Shown piece after piece: positions 7,964 to 19,509 of a stretch of DNA of 64,000 nucleotides. The stretch covers positions 2,294,001 to 2,358,000 of the forward strand of contig OY762251.1 in assembly GCA_963665395.2 (NCBI GenBank), written 5' to 3'. Under the pieces are notes generated by a model, which saw nothing but the letters and a program-made list of their open reading frames with translations, ran no database searches and was not told where the DNA came from. The first letter of the stretch is position 1, and each line of letters opens with the position of its first letter. Source of the DNA: Bin87 sp963665395 (GTDB lineage: Bacteria; Chloroflexota; Dehalococcoidia; Lucifugimonadales; UBA3495). Position numbers and translations under genes: made by a program.

Positions 7964-8863
7964 ATGCCCCGCATCACCACCAAACCCCTCCGCTCCGTCA
8001 TGTTCGTGCCCGGCAACAAGGAAGACTGGATGCGCAAGGCGCCGCAGTACGGGCCGGACGCGCTGATACTGGACCTTGAGGACTCGGTGCCCGAATACGA
8101 CAAGGACGCCGCCCGGCCGCTGGTGGCCAGGATGATTGACGAGTTGGCCGAGCGAGGGCAGACGCTGTTCGTGCGGGTGAACCGGCTGGAAACCGGGCTG
8201 ACCGGGTTTGACCTGGAAGCCGTTACCCGCCCCGGACTGTACGGCATCCTGCTGCCCAAGGTCGAATCGCCGGCCGATGTAGTGGAGGCGGACGTGCTGC
8301 TGCGGTACTTCGAGCGCAAGGCCGGCATGGAACTGAATACGGTTTGCATCGATCCCGGTCTGGAAACGGCGTCGGGCATCCGCATGGCTTATGATATCGC
8401 CATGGCCTCCGACCGGGTGGCTCACATGGGCGGCAGCGGCGGCAAGGGCGGCGACACGGCCCGCAGCGTGGGCTACCGCTGGACGCTGGAAGGCGCGGAG
8501 ACGCTGTATCTGCGGAGCAAGGTCTTGATTGACAGCCGAGCCGCCGGCATCCAGTGGCCCATCAGCGGCGGCTGGTTTGACATCCGCGATCTGGATGGGT
8601 TGCGGTATTGGGCCAATAACCTGAAGGCGCTGGGCTACACCGGGATGCACCTGATCCACCCGTCTCACGTGCCCATCGTCAACGAGATTTTCACCCCTAC
8701 CGCCGAGGAAATCGCCTTCTGGCAGGGCCTGCTGGATGCCATGGAGGAAAGCCGGCGACAGGGGACGGCAGCGGTAACCTACGCCGGCGACATGGTGGAC
8801 GTAGCCCACGAGGAAACGGCCAAGGCCATGCTGGAGATGTGCCGGAGCCTGGGTTTGGCATAG
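7964..8863 (+). CDS. CitE-like CoA ester lyase (HpcH/HpaI aldolase/citrate lyase family)
   Basis: A 299-residue TIM-barrel lyase. Landmarks are RSVMFVPGNKEDW at the N-terminus, ALILDLEDSVPE with the acidic metal-proximal residues, LFVRVN with the substrate arginine, LLPKVES, and LETASGIRMAY with the metal-binding glutamate. The usual GxxDL near the second metal ligand is replaced by a glycine-rich GGSGGKGGDTA, so the active site may differ from malyl- or citramalyl-CoA lyases. It would cleave or form a C-C bond in a 3-hydroxyacyl-CoA, which fits the nearby CoA-transferases. The ATG at 7964 follows AGGAGG. A longer frame upstream lacks a binding site. Confidence 0.85.
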   Translation: MPRITTKPLRSVMFVPGNKEDWMRKAPQYGPDALILDLEDSVPEYDKDAARPLVARMIDELAERGQTLFVRVNRLETGLTGFDLEAVTRPGLYGILLPKVESPADVVEADVLLRYFERKAGMELNTVCIDPGLETASGIRMAYDIAMASDRVAHMGGSGGKGGDTARSVGYRWTLEGAETLYLRSKVLIDSRAAGIQWPISGGWFDIRDLDGLRYWANNLKALGYTGMHLIHPSHVPIVNEIFTPTAEEIAFWQGLLDAMEESRRQGTAAVTYAGDMVDVAHEETAKAMLEMCRSLGLA

Positions 8864-8898
8864 CGCGCCGGCCGGAGCGCTTTGGATGCGGGTTGTGC

Positions 8899-9597
8899 CT
8901 AATCCGTCTCGAGTTCCTTGAGCAAAATCTCTGCCCAATGCACTTCCCCGCGCTCGATAAGTCGCTCAATGCCCGGTCTGACGCGCTGGGCTGCTACCAC
9001 CGCATGGGCCGGCCGCCCGGTGAAGCGGGTCAGATAGCCGGCGTTGCGAGTGGCGCGGTCAACGTCCCTCCAGCTGCCGGTGTAGGAAGCTTCGACGGCG
9101 ATGTAATGGCTTTCGCCGGTATCTCGGCGCGTCGCCTCAATAATGATGTCAGCGTTTTCAAAGCTGGTCAGTTCGTTGGGTGGAATGCCGGTGGTGTCGG
9201 CGTTTTCAATCATGTCCAGCACGTCGCCAAGATCCAGAACCCGGTACTCCCGGCATCCGACCACCCGAGCGATGCGCGCAACAATTCGCAGCGCGCCGTT
9301 GCGGGCGTGGGCGGCTGCAATGGGCGCCAGGCGAGTATCGAGGCGATTCTGCCCTGATTCCAGGGCCTCGAGCCGGCGGTCGGTGTTGGCCATGAACTTG
9401 GTCAGAGCGTCCTGTAGTGTGGCAACCGAGTCCTCCAGCGTTGCCAGCCGGCGTTCCGTGCTTTCGGCAAATTCAGCAAACGCCTGGGGCAGATTCAGCA
9501 GCTCCCGCGACAGCATTCTGGTGCGGAGCGCCTCGTTCCACTCCGGACGCTCGTCCAGGATTCTGACGAGGTCCTCTATGGTATTTATGGTAGTCAT
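8899..9597 (-). CDS. Coiled-coil protein with restriction-nuclease-like C-terminus, hypothetical
   Basis: A 232-residue protein. The N-terminal third is helical (IEDLVRILDERPEWNEALRT), residues about 40-90 are a coiled coil with heptads (STERRLATLEDSVATLQDAL), and the C-terminal half contains ENADIIIEATR and YIAVEASYTG, a pattern resembling PD-(D/E)XK nuclease folds (acidic residue, then E-x-S). Similar proteins are common and uncharacterised in Chloroflexota and cyanobacteria, often near Uma2 genes. It is convergent with the CitE-like gene (35 bases apart) and divergent from the monooxygenase at 9710. The catalytic assignment is weak; presence of a real gene is well supported by length and composition. 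Confidence 0.6.
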   Translation of the reverse strand: MTTINTIEDLVRILDERPEWNEALRTRMLSRELLNLPQAFAEFAESTERRLATLEDSVATLQDALTKFMANTDRRLEALESGQNRLDTRLAPIAAAHARNGALRIVARIARVVGCREYRVLDLGDVLDMIENADTTGIPPNELTSFENADIIIEATRRDTGESHYIAVEASYTGSWRDVDRATRNAGYLTRFTGRPAHAVVAAQRVRPGIERLIERGEVHWAEILLKELETD

Positions 9598-9709
9598 ATT
9601 GAATGCCGTCCTCCCGTTCGATTATAGCACCGGGCTCGTCCTCTACAAATCGGCGGCCCGGTGATACGATAGGCGAGTATCAGTACACGCCAAAAGCGAG
9701 GTAACTCCC

Positions 9710-10660
9710 ATGCCCACGAAACGCATCGGCCTTCACGCCGGCGCTCCCAACGCCGAGGCATCCCTGGATCTCATGCGCCGCGCCGAGGCGGCCGGGGTGC
9801 AGGCCACCTGGCTCACCACCGGCGGTGCCGGGTTGGACGCGCTGACGCTGTTCGCCGCCGCTGCTGTGCAGACCGACAACATACTTTTCGGAACGTCCAT
9901 CGTTCCGACCTACCCGCGCCATCCCATCGTGGCGGCCCAGCAGGCGCAGGTTCTGGACCAACTGGCGCCCGGCCGGCTGCGCCTGGGCGTCGGCCCCAGC
10001 CACCGGCCCACGATGCGGTCCATGTTCGGATTCAACCTGCGGGCTCCCCTGACCAACCTGCGGGAGTACCTGATCATCCTGCGCGCCTTGCTCCACGAAG
10101 GTTCCGTCGATTTTGACGGGCAGGAATACACCGCCCACGCCAGCATACCGCGCCCGGTGGATGTCGCAGTCATGGCCTCGGCCTTGCAGGAAGGCTCCTA
10201 CGAGCTGTGCGGCGAGTTGGCCGACGGCGCAATCAGCTGGGTCAGCCCCGCCGTGTTCCTGCGGGACAAGGCGTTGCCGGCCATGCGGCGCGGCTCCGAC
10301 CAGGGCGGGCGGGAAACGCCGCCGCTGATTGCTCACGCGCCGGTTTGCATCAGCGACAACCCGGATGCCACCAGGCTGGCGGTGCAGCAGCAGCTCTCGA
10401 ACTATCCGCGCCTGCCCTTCTACCAGCGGATGTGGGCGGCGGCCGGCTACCCGGAGGCGGCGGAAGAGACCTGGAGCGACGCCATGATTAAGGCTACCGT
10501 GCTCTCCGGCGACGCCGACACCGTAGGCGAGCGCATGGTTGCCATGCTGGACATGGGCGTGTCCGAGCTGCTGGTGACGCCGGTTACGGCCGGGGACGAT
10601 CCGGCCGCCGACATGGAACAGACCATCAACCTGCTGGGCAAAGTCGCTCAGTCCCTCTAG
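9710..10660 (+). CDS. Luciferase-like flavin/F420-dependent oxidoreductase (LLM class)
   Basis: A 316-residue TIM-barrel protein of the bacterial luciferase superfamily. It has RLRLGVGPSHRPTM, the conserved LGxGxS segment that contacts the flavin or F420 phosphate, preceded by PRHPIVAAQQAQVLDQLAPG. The overall pattern resembles F420-dependent oxidoreductases more than true luciferases, and closely parallels the paralogue at 57102. The start has GAGG nine bases upstream. It is followed after 15 bases by a second luciferase-like gene and then an ABM-domain gene, so these three probably form an operon. The substrate is unknown; such expansions are known from SAR202-type Chloroflexota, where attack on recalcitrant organic carbon has been proposed. 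Confidence 0.88.
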   Translation: MPTKRIGLHAGAPNAEASLDLMRRAEAAGVQATWLTTGGAGLDALTLFAAAAVQTDNILFGTSIVPTYPRHPIVAAQQAQVLDQLAPGRLRLGVGPSHRPTMRSMFGFNLRAPLTNLREYLIILRALLHEGSVDFDGQEYTAHASIPRPVDVAVMASALQEGSYELCGELADGAISWVSPAVFLRDKALPAMRRGSDQGGRETPPLIAHAPVCISDNPDATRLAVQQQLSNYPRLPFYQRMWAAAGYPEAAEETWSDAMIKATVLSGDADTVGERMVAMLDMGVSELLVTPVTAGDDPAADMEQTINLLGKVAQSL

Positions 10661-10675
10661 AACGGGAGACACGCC

Positions 10676-11779
10676 ATGAAACTCGGCCTGTTCAATATGC
10701 CTCTGCACCCGCCCGGCCGGCGGCACGCCGACACCTATGATGAAGACCTGGAGCTGATGGCATATGCCGACGAGCTTGGCTACGCCGAAGCGTGGATTGG
10801 CGAGCATTTCACCACCGAGTGGGAGAATATGCCCGCCCCCGACCTGTTCATCTCCCGTGCCCTTGGGGTGACCAAAAATCTGGTAATGGGCACCGGCGTG
10901 TCGCTGTTGGCCTTCCATGACCCTGTAATGATCGCTCACCGCATGGCCATGCTGGACCATCTGGCCCGCGGGCGGTTTTTCTTCGGCATCGGCTCCGGCG
11001 GCGTACCCACCGATTCCCAGATGTTCGGCATGGACCGGGAATCGGGTCAGCAGCGCAACCGGATGCGGGAGGCCGCGGAACTCATCGTCAAGATGTGGAC
11101 CGACGACGACCCGGCCGGGTTCCAGTTTCAGGGCGAATATTACGACGTAACGGTGCCGGCCGCCCGGCCGGAGATGGGCCTGGCCTACCATATGCGGCCC
11201 TACCAGAAACCGCACCCGCCCATCGCCGTGGCGGGCAGCAGCCCGTCGTCGCCCACGCTGGAGGTCGCCGGCGAATTGGGCTGGTGGCCCATGAGCACCC
11301 TGTTCCTGCATACCTCGCACCTGCCGAAGCATTGGGATGCCTACTCCAAAGGGGCAGACGCCGCCGGGCGGCCGGTTTCCCGGAATCAGTGGCGCATCGC
11401 CCGGGAAATTTACGTCGCGGATACTACCGAGCAGGCTATCGCCGACATTATGAGCGGCCCGCCGGCGCGGACGCTCAACAAGTACTTCGTCCCGCTGCTG
11501 GGTCAGGGGCAGCGCGGACTTGACGCCATCAAAACCAGCCCGGACCTGCCCGACTCCGCGATTACGCCGGAGTATATGCTGGAAAACTTCTGGATTGCCG
11601 GCGACCCGGACGAGTGCGCGCGGCAAATCCGTCGGCTTTACGACGACACTGGCGGGTTTGGCACGCTGCTGATGCTGTGCCACGATTGGGGCGACGAGCG
11701 GGCCAAGGGCATGCGCTCCCTGGAACTGCTCGCCACCGAAACGCTGCCACAGTTGGCAGACCTCACACCCACGGATTAA
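10676..11779 (+). CDS. Luciferase-like monooxygenase (LLM class flavin-dependent oxidoreductase)
   Basis: A 367-residue member of the bacterial luciferase superfamily. Features are KLGLFNMPLHPPGR at the N-terminus, YAEAWIGEHFTTEWE (the E-H pair typical of alkanal monooxygenase-like proteins), GTGVSLLAFHDPVMIAHR, and GRFFFGIGSGGVPTDSQMFG. These indicate an FMN-dependent two-component monooxygenase needing a separate flavin reductase. The start ATG at 10676 follows GGGAG. It lies 15 bases after the previous oxidoreductase and 10 bases before the ABM protein, which supports co-transcription. Substrate unknown. Confidence 0.9.
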   Translation: MKLGLFNMPLHPPGRRHADTYDEDLELMAYADELGYAEAWIGEHFTTEWENMPAPDLFISRALGVTKNLVMGTGVSLLAFHDPVMIAHRMAMLDHLARGRFFFGIGSGGVPTDSQMFGMDRESGQQRNRMREAAELIVKMWTDDDPAGFQFQGEYYDVTVPAARPEMGLAYHMRPYQKPHPPIAVAGSSPSSPTLEVAGELGWWPMSTLFLHTSHLPKHWDAYSKGADAAGRPVSRNQWRIAREIYVADTTEQAIADIMSGPPARTLNKYFVPLLGQGQRGLDAIKTSPDLPDSAITPEYMLENFWIAGDPDECARQIRRLYDDTGGFGTLLMLCHDWGDERAKGMRSLELLATETLPQLADLTPTD

Positions 11780-11789
11780 GGAGACTATC

Positions 11790-12116
11790 ATGTTCATCGC
11801 CACCAACCGCATCAAGGTCAAGACGGGTTTCGGCGATACGCTGGAGGAAATGTTCAAGGCCCGGGGGGCCGTCCAGGACCACCCCGGCTTTATCAGTTTC
11901 GAGCTGTGGAAGATGCGCAACACCCCCGACCACGAGGAGTTTCTGGTGGTCACCCATTGGGAAACTGAGGAGCATCACCACACCTGGACCCGCAGCGACG
12001 CCTTCCGCTCGGCCCACGCCGGCGGGCCGCCCGACTTCCTCCTCGGCCCCGGCGAGTTCCACACCTATGAGGTGGCGCACCGGCTGGAAGCGGCGGCGGC
12101 AACGGCGGCGGATTAG
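11790..12116 (+). CDS. Antibiotic biosynthesis monooxygenase (ABM) domain protein, heme-oxygenase-like
   Basis: A 108-residue single-domain ABM/IsdG-like ferredoxin fold. It starts MFIATNRIKVKTGFGD and has PGFISFELWKM, then FLVVTHWETEEHHHTWTRS, the usual arrangement in HmoA/HmoB-like small monooxygenases. Some relatives degrade heme without a cofactor, others modify quinones, and the sequence does not decide between them. It is preceded by AAGGAG at the right spacing and sits 10 bases behind a luciferase-like monooxygenase, so a joint role in oxidising the same compound is plausible. Confidence 0.8.
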   Translation: MFIATNRIKVKTGFGDTLEEMFKARGAVQDHPGFISFELWKMRNTPDHEEFLVVTHWETEEHHHTWTRSDAFRSAHAGGPPDFLLGPGEFHTYEVAHRLEAAAATAAD

Positions 12117-12152
12117 TCCGTCGCCAGCCATCGCCGGGTGAGGAGTATGGCC

Positions 12153-12794
12153 ATGACTACCGCAACGAAAGCCAGCATCGTCCCGGGCAACGCGCTGGTG
12201 ATTGACCCGCGCGACTTGGGCGTAACGGCGACCGGGGTGGAGCTGAAAAAGCTGTTCGTCAAGTTTTGCCATCGCAATCGCGACAGCATTTGGCGGTTTG
12301 AGCTTACCCCGGAGGGAGAAATTACCGCCATGCCGCCTACCCATCACCCCAGCGATGGCCATGAAGGCAAAGCTTATTCACGACTAGATCTCTGGACGGA
12401 TGACTATGGTGGCGAGGCGCGCCCGGCCAGTTCCGCTTTCGAGATGCCGGCCACTGGTGGCGTCCTTTGTCCTGATGTTTCCTGGACATCACAGGAAACA
12501 TGGGACGCTCATCTCCACGCCATCGGCGACGCGCATCCGTTCTGCCCCGAATTCGTAGTGGAAATCCGATCATCGTCCGACAACCTGGCGCCTTTGCGTG
12601 CCAAGATGCAACTTTACATACGGAACGGCGCCATGCTCGGCTGGCTGATTGACGCCCGCAACCGCCGGGTTTATATCTACCGCGCCGGGCAGCCGGAGCC
12701 GGAGTTGTTGGAAAACCCGGCGGCGCTGTCCGGCGAGGCCGTGCTGCCGGGATACACCTTTGACGTTGCCCGCTGGATTTTTGACTGGGTTTAG
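12153..12794 (+). CDS. Uma2 family endonuclease
   Basis: A 213-residue Uma2 protein with a PD-(D/E)XK-type core: FELTPEGEITAMPP near the N-terminus, GGVLCPDVSWTS, CPEFVVEIRSSSDNLAPLRAKMQLYI (acidic residue, E-x-R, and the downstream lysine), then GWLIDARNRRVYIYR. The start MTTATK at 12153 was preferred over upstream ATG and GTG codons because GAGGAG lies 7 bases before it and because the paralogue at 14109 begins the same way. The biological role of Uma2 proteins is not established despite the nuclease-like fold. It is about 60-70% identical by eye to the 14109 gene and is separated from it by a CoA-transferase. Confidence 0.88.
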   Translation: MTTATKASIVPGNALVIDPRDLGVTATGVELKKLFVKFCHRNRDSIWRFELTPEGEITAMPPTHHPSDGHEGKAYSRLDLWTDDYGGEARPASSAFEMPATGGVLCPDVSWTSQETWDAHLHAIGDAHPFCPEFVVEIRSSSDNLAPLRAKMQLYIRNGAMLGWLIDARNRRVYIYRAGQPEPELLENPAALSGEAVLPGYTFDVARWIFDWV

Positions 12795-12836
12795 CCTTTT
12801 CGCTGTTGCTGGGGCCATACCCAAGGGAGGCCGCAA

Positions 12837-14084
12837 ATGGGGCCGCCGCAACCTACGTTGCTGACTGAACAATTCGGCCCGCTCCAGGGGGTGCGCCTCC
12901 TCTCCACCGGCACCATTGTCGCGGAGCCGTTCGCGGCTGCGATGGCGGCGGAGATGGGCGCCGAGGTGATCCATATTGAGCGCCCCGGCAGGGGTGAGGA
13001 CTGGCGGGTGGCGGAGTTTCCCATCGAGACTCCAGGCGGAGAGCTGGCGGCCAGTTCCTGGATACAGGACCACCGCAATATGTACAACACCACCTTGGAC
13101 TTCAGCACGGTGGAAGGCCGCGCCATCTTTCTCAAGCTGGTGGAGCGGTGCGACATCTGGATGGAGAGTTCCAAGGCCCGCACCTACGACAAGTGGGGGC
13201 TGGATGACGCCATCGTTCTGGCGGCCAACCCCGGCATAGTAATCTGCCATATCTCCGGGTACGGACAGGACGGCGACCCGGAATACGTGGGCCGGGCGTC
13301 TTACGACTTCACCGCCCAGGCTTTCGGCGGCATGATGAACCTGATGGGCAACCCGGAACCCGACCCGCCAACGCGAGCGGTGCCCTGGACGGCCGACTAC
13401 ATCACGGCGCTGTTCTGCCTGTGGTCGTCATTGGCCGCGTACATTCACGCGCAACGCACCGGAGAAGGCCAGGTCATCGACCTCGCCCAATTCGAGGCGG
13501 TTCACCGTATATTGTCCGGCACCATGGTGGCTTACCACGAGCTGGGACTGGTGCGGGAAAGGGCCGGCAACAAGGCGGGAAACGCGCAACCCTGGGACAC
13601 GTTTCAGGCCAGCGACGGCTGGGTGGTCATCGCCGCCGTGGGGCCGGCAGTGTACGCCAGGGTCTGCCGGGTGCTGGGGCTGGACCCGGATGAGGAGAAA
13701 TGGGTCAAGGCGCGGCGCGAGGTAAATTCTCCTGAGGGCATCGAGTTCGACGCCATCCTGCGGGGCTGGGTGGAAGATCGCACGGTGGATGAGGTGGTCA
13801 GGATTTTCAACGCGGCGCAGGTGGGTTGCAGCCGGATTATGAACGCTCAGGAGATGGCGGATAACCCCCACTATCGCGCCCGGGAAGTACACGCGGAATG
13901 GGAAGACGAGCAACTGGGCCGGCCGGTAAAAGGCGTGGGCATAATCCCCAAGTTTTCCAAAACGCCGGGCCAGATCTGGCGCGGTTCGGTTCCCGTAGGC
14001 CACGATAACGAGTTGGTCTATGGCAGCCTGCTGGGAATGGCGCCGGAAACCCTGCGCGAGCTGGCACAGCGCGGCGTCATCTGA
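12837..14084 (+). CDS. CaiB/BaiF family CoA-transferase (class III)
   Basis: A 415-residue class III CoA-transferase, distinct from the one at 4957. It shows LLSTGTIVAEPFAAAMAAEM, MGAEVIHIERPGRGEDWR, HISGYGQDGDP, and WTADYITALFCLWSSLAA, whose Asp aligns with the catalytic aspartate. The end (ETLRELAQRGVI) is the standard family terminus. It contains a short N-terminal extension before the first conserved motif. GGGAGG lies six bases before the ATG. It sits between two related Uma2 genes, with 42 and 24 bases of spacing, which looks like insertion of a duplicated Uma2 unit beside a metabolic gene. Substrate unknown. Confidence 0.9.
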   Translation: MGPPQPTLLTEQFGPLQGVRLLSTGTIVAEPFAAAMAAEMGAEVIHIERPGRGEDWRVAEFPIETPGGELAASSWIQDHRNMYNTTLDFSTVEGRAIFLKLVERCDIWMESSKARTYDKWGLDDAIVLAANPGIVICHISGYGQDGDPEYVGRASYDFTAQAFGGMMNLMGNPEPDPPTRAVPWTADYITALFCLWSSLAAYIHAQRTGEGQVIDLAQFEAVHRILSGTMVAYHELGLVRERAGNKAGNAQPWDTFQASDGWVVIAAVGPAVYARVCRVLGLDPDEEKWVKARREVNSPEGIEFDAILRGWVEDRTVDEVVRIFNAAQVGCSRIMNAQEMADNPHYRAREVHAEWEDEQLGRPVKGVGIIPKFSKTPGQIWRGSVPVGHDNELVYGSLLGMAPETLRELAQRGVI

Positions 14085-14108
14085 GAGCCGCCGGTAGAGG
14101 AACGAACC

Positions 14109-14750
14109 ATGACCACTGCCGCGAAAACCAGCATCGCTCCTGACGACGCCCTGGTCATCAATCCTGTTGACTTGGGCATTACCACAACCGGGCCGGAGTT
14201 GGTGGATCTGTTCGTCAAGTTCACCAACCGGCACAGTCAAAGCCCCTGGCAGTTCGAGCTCAGCCCGGAGGGAGAAATCATTATCATGGCCCCCACGTAT
14301 TACCCCGGCGGACTGCATGAGAACGCTGCCAGCAGCATTTTGTTCATGTGGGCGATGGACTACGGCGGCGAAGCCACCGGCTCCAACGCCGCCTATGAGA
14401 TGCCCGTCACCGGCGGGGTAGTGGCGCCCGATGCGGCCTGGACTTCGCGCGAACGCTGGGCCGCCTATACTCATGCAGTCGGCCGGCCCATCCCACTGTG
14501 TCCCGAATTCGTAATCGAAGTCCGCTCCGGGACGGACAACTTGGCACCGCTGCACGCCAAGATGCGTTGCTATATCCAGAACGGGGCTTTGCTGGGCTGG
14601 CTTATCGACGCGCGCAACCGCCGCGTCTATATCTACCGCGCCGGCCAGCCGGAACCGGAACTGCTGGAAGACCCGGCCACGCTGTCCGGTGAGGACATAC
14701 TGCCCGGTTTCACTTTTGACGTGGCGCACTGGATTTTTGACCGTACCTGA
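14109..14750 (+). CDS. Uma2 family endonuclease
   Basis: A 213-residue Uma2 protein, a clear paralogue of the one at 12153 and of the truncated copy that follows. Core motifs are FELSPEGEIIIMAPTYYPGG, GGVVAPDAAWTS, CPEFVIEVRSGTDNLAPLHAKM and GWLIDARNRRVYIYRAGQPE. The start follows TAGAGGAACGAACC. The gene is complete and in frame. Three related Uma2 sequences in 3 kb suggest tandem duplication followed by decay of the third. Confidence 0.88.
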   Translation: MTTAAKTSIAPDDALVINPVDLGITTTGPELVDLFVKFTNRHSQSPWQFELSPEGEIIIMAPTYYPGGLHENAASSILFMWAMDYGGEATGSNAAYEMPVTGGVVAPDAAWTSRERWAAYTHAVGRPIPLCPEFVIEVRSGTDNLAPLHAKMRCYIQNGALLGWLIDARNRRVYIYRAGQPEPELLEDPATLSGEDILPGFTFDVAHWIFDRT

Positions 14751-14792
14751 ACGGGTTATCGGCCCAACTGCATTTGGGGAGGAGTACGAACC

Positions 14793-15080
14793 ATGACTAC
14801 CGCCGCGGGATTCAACATCGCCCCGGACAATGCCTTGGTTATTGATCCGCAGCATCTAGGCATCATAGCGACCGGGGCGGAGCTGGAGGGACTGTTCGCT
14901 AAATTTCTCTCCCGTCATGGCAAAACTGCATGGAAAATGGAGCTCAGCCCGGCGGGCGAGTTCATCTTCACCCCGCCGCAGGCTCATCCTTTCGACCTAC
15001 ACTTGACTGCAATCGTTGACGCTCTGAACGAATGGAATGCCGATGTCGGTGGTGTGGTCACCAGCGTCGAAACAATTTAG
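14793..15080 (+). pseudogene. Truncated Uma2 family protein (N-terminal part only)
   Basis: Ninety-five residues match the N-terminal 45% of the two preceding Uma2 proteins (MTTAAGFNIAPDNALVIDPQ, then KMELSPAGEFIFTPPQAHP), then the frame stops after GGVVTSVETI. The E-x-K catalytic half is missing; what follows is a terminator, not a decayed continuation, so the 3' part was deleted. GGGAGGAG precedes the start, so a short protein may still be made, but nuclease activity is not expected. Confidence 0.8.
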
Positions 15081-15136
15081 CGTGCTCCTACAGAACGTGG
15101 GGGCCGCGCTGATAAAAAAATCAGCGTCAGGCACTG

Positions 15137-15174
15137 AAAACCCGGCAACCCTACGGACTGGATTGCCGGGTTTT
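15137..15174. terminator. Bidirectional intrinsic terminator
   Basis: AAAACCCGGCAA (15137-15148) pairs with TTGCCGGGTTTT (15163-15174). The A and T runs on either side suit both the plus-strand Uma2 series and the convergent minus-strand gene at 15202. A smaller hairpin (CGCTGAT...ATCAGCG) precedes it near 15105-15125. Confidence 0.8.
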
Positions 15175-15201
15175 ACCTTTTGCGGTGGCGTCAGAAAACC
15201 G

Positions 15202-16035
15202 TCAGCGGTTTTTGACTACGGCGTCATCCGGTAGCCGGGCATAGCCCAGCATGAACAATGCGGATTGCAGTGCATCTACGCGCTGGGTCTCCGGGACTGC
15301 GGCAAAATCTCCCGGGTACTCAACCAGTGCTTGCATCAGCCACGCAAATTGCAGGTTGGATCTTGCGTACTTTGCGGGATATTGAAGTGATGGCTTTTTG
15401 CATCTATCGTCATCGTTACCGCGACCTGACGGTATTCCCAAGTCGAGCAGTGACGGTACGCTAGGCAGATCTCTGCACTGGTGATACAGCCTCACTAGAC
15501 AAGCCAGAGCACAGGCCACCCGGCTGTCGTAGATCGGCAAACCCGGTATCAGTGCCGAATAAATCTTACTGAAACCTGCTCCCATACGCAGAGAAACCGG
15601 CAAGTCTTTCGTATCGGCCTTCGCAGGGTCGAGCTTTTGCCTGATTTGGTCAATGTGCTCTTGCAACTTTGCAGGTGCCATGTCGCCCCAATTCGAAGAT
15701 GACCACAGATCGAGAGTGGTACTTCCTCCCCAATCCACGGCGATTGCCCGGGCAATTCTAAGGAACTCATCCTTGTCATCAGGGGTTTCAATAGCACCGA
15801 AATTCTCGAATTTCTTGCGCCAGTCTGCAAAGAGACCCATCGTTTCGTCAATCGAGAGATGGTGCCAACTGTAACCCCGGTAGGCTCCATACAAATTGAC
15901 GCACGAGAAATTTCCTCCGTATCTCTCCTGCGTCTTCCATTGATGCGCCAGGCTCCAATCACCCTTCACCAGATAGCCGGCCCATTCCACGAATCGCTTT
16001 ACGTCCACATTGATCAGAAATTCATCACGCTTCAT
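15202..16035 (-). CDS. Hypothetical protein, possible DNA-glycosylase-like fold
   Basis: A 277-residue soluble protein of no family I can name firmly. The segment GFSKIYSALIPGLPIYDSRVACALACLVR resembles, in pattern only, the SK-hydrophobic-P-x-x-DSRV stretch of OGG-like glycosylase relatives. The rest is mixed alpha/beta with many tryptophans (SSNWGDM, HQWKTQ, DWRKKF). The ATG at 16035 follows GGAGG nine bases upstream. It is directly downstream of the 23S rRNA and initiator tRNA on the same strand and ends at a bidirectional terminator. It may be an accessory gene; its codon use and lower GC at the N-terminus differ a little from neighbours. Confidence 0.6.
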   Translation of the reverse strand: MKRDEFLINVDVKRFVEWAGYLVKGDWSLAHQWKTQERYGGNFSCVNLYGAYRGYSWHHLSIDETMGLFADWRKKFENFGAIETPDDKDEFLRIARAIAVDWGGSTTLDLWSSSNWGDMAPAKLQEHIDQIRQKLDPAKADTKDLPVSLRMGAGFSKIYSALIPGLPIYDSRVACALACLVRLYHQCRDLPSVPSLLDLGIPSGRGNDDDRCKKPSLQYPAKYARSNLQFAWLMQALVEYPGDFAAVPETQRVDALQSALFMLGYARLPDDAVVKNR

Positions 16036-16103
16036 CGCAAGGAACCTCCGGGAGATTTATCAATTCGAAGCCCCGGCAGGCGCCGGGGCTGAGATTTTGT
16101 GAT

Positions 16104-16178
16104 TGGTAGCGGGGGTTGGACTCGAACCAACGACCTTCGGGTTATGAGCCCGACGAGCTGCCACTGCTCCACCCCGCG
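16104..16178 (-). tRNA. Initiator tRNA-fMet (anticodon CAT), CCA encoded
   Basis: The minus strand folds as a 75-nt tRNA: acceptor CGCGGGG, D arm with AGCAGTGGCAGCTCG, anticodon stem-loop TCGGG-CTCATAA-CCCGA, T arm with GTTGG-TTCGAGT-CCAAC, and an encoded CCA. Two features mark it as the initiator: three consecutive G-C pairs closing the anticodon loop and an unpaired first position (C1 opposite T72). It lies about 110 bases downstream of the 23S rRNA 3' end on the same strand, so it is probably co-transcribed with it. Confidence 0.95.
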
Positions 16179-16201
16179 TTGTGGCGCGTCTGCGCCGGCA
16201 A

Positions 16202-16289
16202 ACTGAACAGGAAATTTGAACTTGGCTATCTATCGATTGATTGATAATGAGCGCCGAACCGAGCCAAGAGGAATTAGAAACTCTTAGCG

Positions 16290-16299
<10 letters not shown>
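16202..16299 (-). repeat. 23S rRNA 3' flank: distal half of the rRNA processing stem
   Basis: Bases 16283-16299 (CTTAGCGTGGGTCAAAT) are a perfect inverted match to 19350-19366, and 16202-16221 match 19398-19417 in inverted orientation at 19 of 20 positions. In the transcript the two flanks would pair into a long stem around 23S, the usual RNase III substrate. The segments between are partly complementary. Confidence 0.85.
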
Positions 16300-19349
<3,050 letters not shown>

Positions 19350-19360
<11 letters not shown>

Positions 19361-19417
19361 GCTAAGAATTCCAAATTCCTTGGACTCGGTTCTTACAGTT
19401 CAAATTTCCTATTCAGT
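19350..19417 (-). repeat. 23S rRNA 5' leader: proximal half of the rRNA processing stem
   Basis: This is the partner of 16202-16299: 17 perfect pairs next to the rRNA, then a second block of 20 with one mismatch, separated by an asymmetric internal region. Confidence 0.85.
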
Positions 19418-19430
19418 TTTTAAAGTGCCC
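19408..19430 (-). promoter_or_regulatory. boxA-like antitermination element in the 23S leader
   Basis: On the minus strand this reads GGGCACTTTAAAAACTGAAT, resembling the CTTT-rich boxA found in rRNA leaders of other bacteria. It lies between the promoter and the processing stem, where antitermination signals usually are. Confidence 0.5.
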
Positions 19431-19509
19431 GACCGTCCCGCCTCAACGGCGTCTCCGCCGGTGGCTTACCGCGTCCCAGACGCGGCTTGAGGGCAATCGG
19501 TAAGAAGGG

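Noticed and set aside
9680..11953. A 757-codon open frame on the minus strand
   Set aside because: It lies antisense to two clear luciferase-like genes with good binding sites, and its translation has no recognisable motif; high GC makes long antisense frames common here.
13428..14855. A 475-codon minus-strand open frame
   Set aside because: It covers the CoA-transferase and Uma2 genes in antisense; the translation is low in conserved patterns.
16180..16282. Possible 5S rRNA between 23S and the initiator tRNA
   Set aside because: Only about 100 bases are available, they are AT-rich and part of the 23S processing stem, and no 5S-like conserved segment is present.
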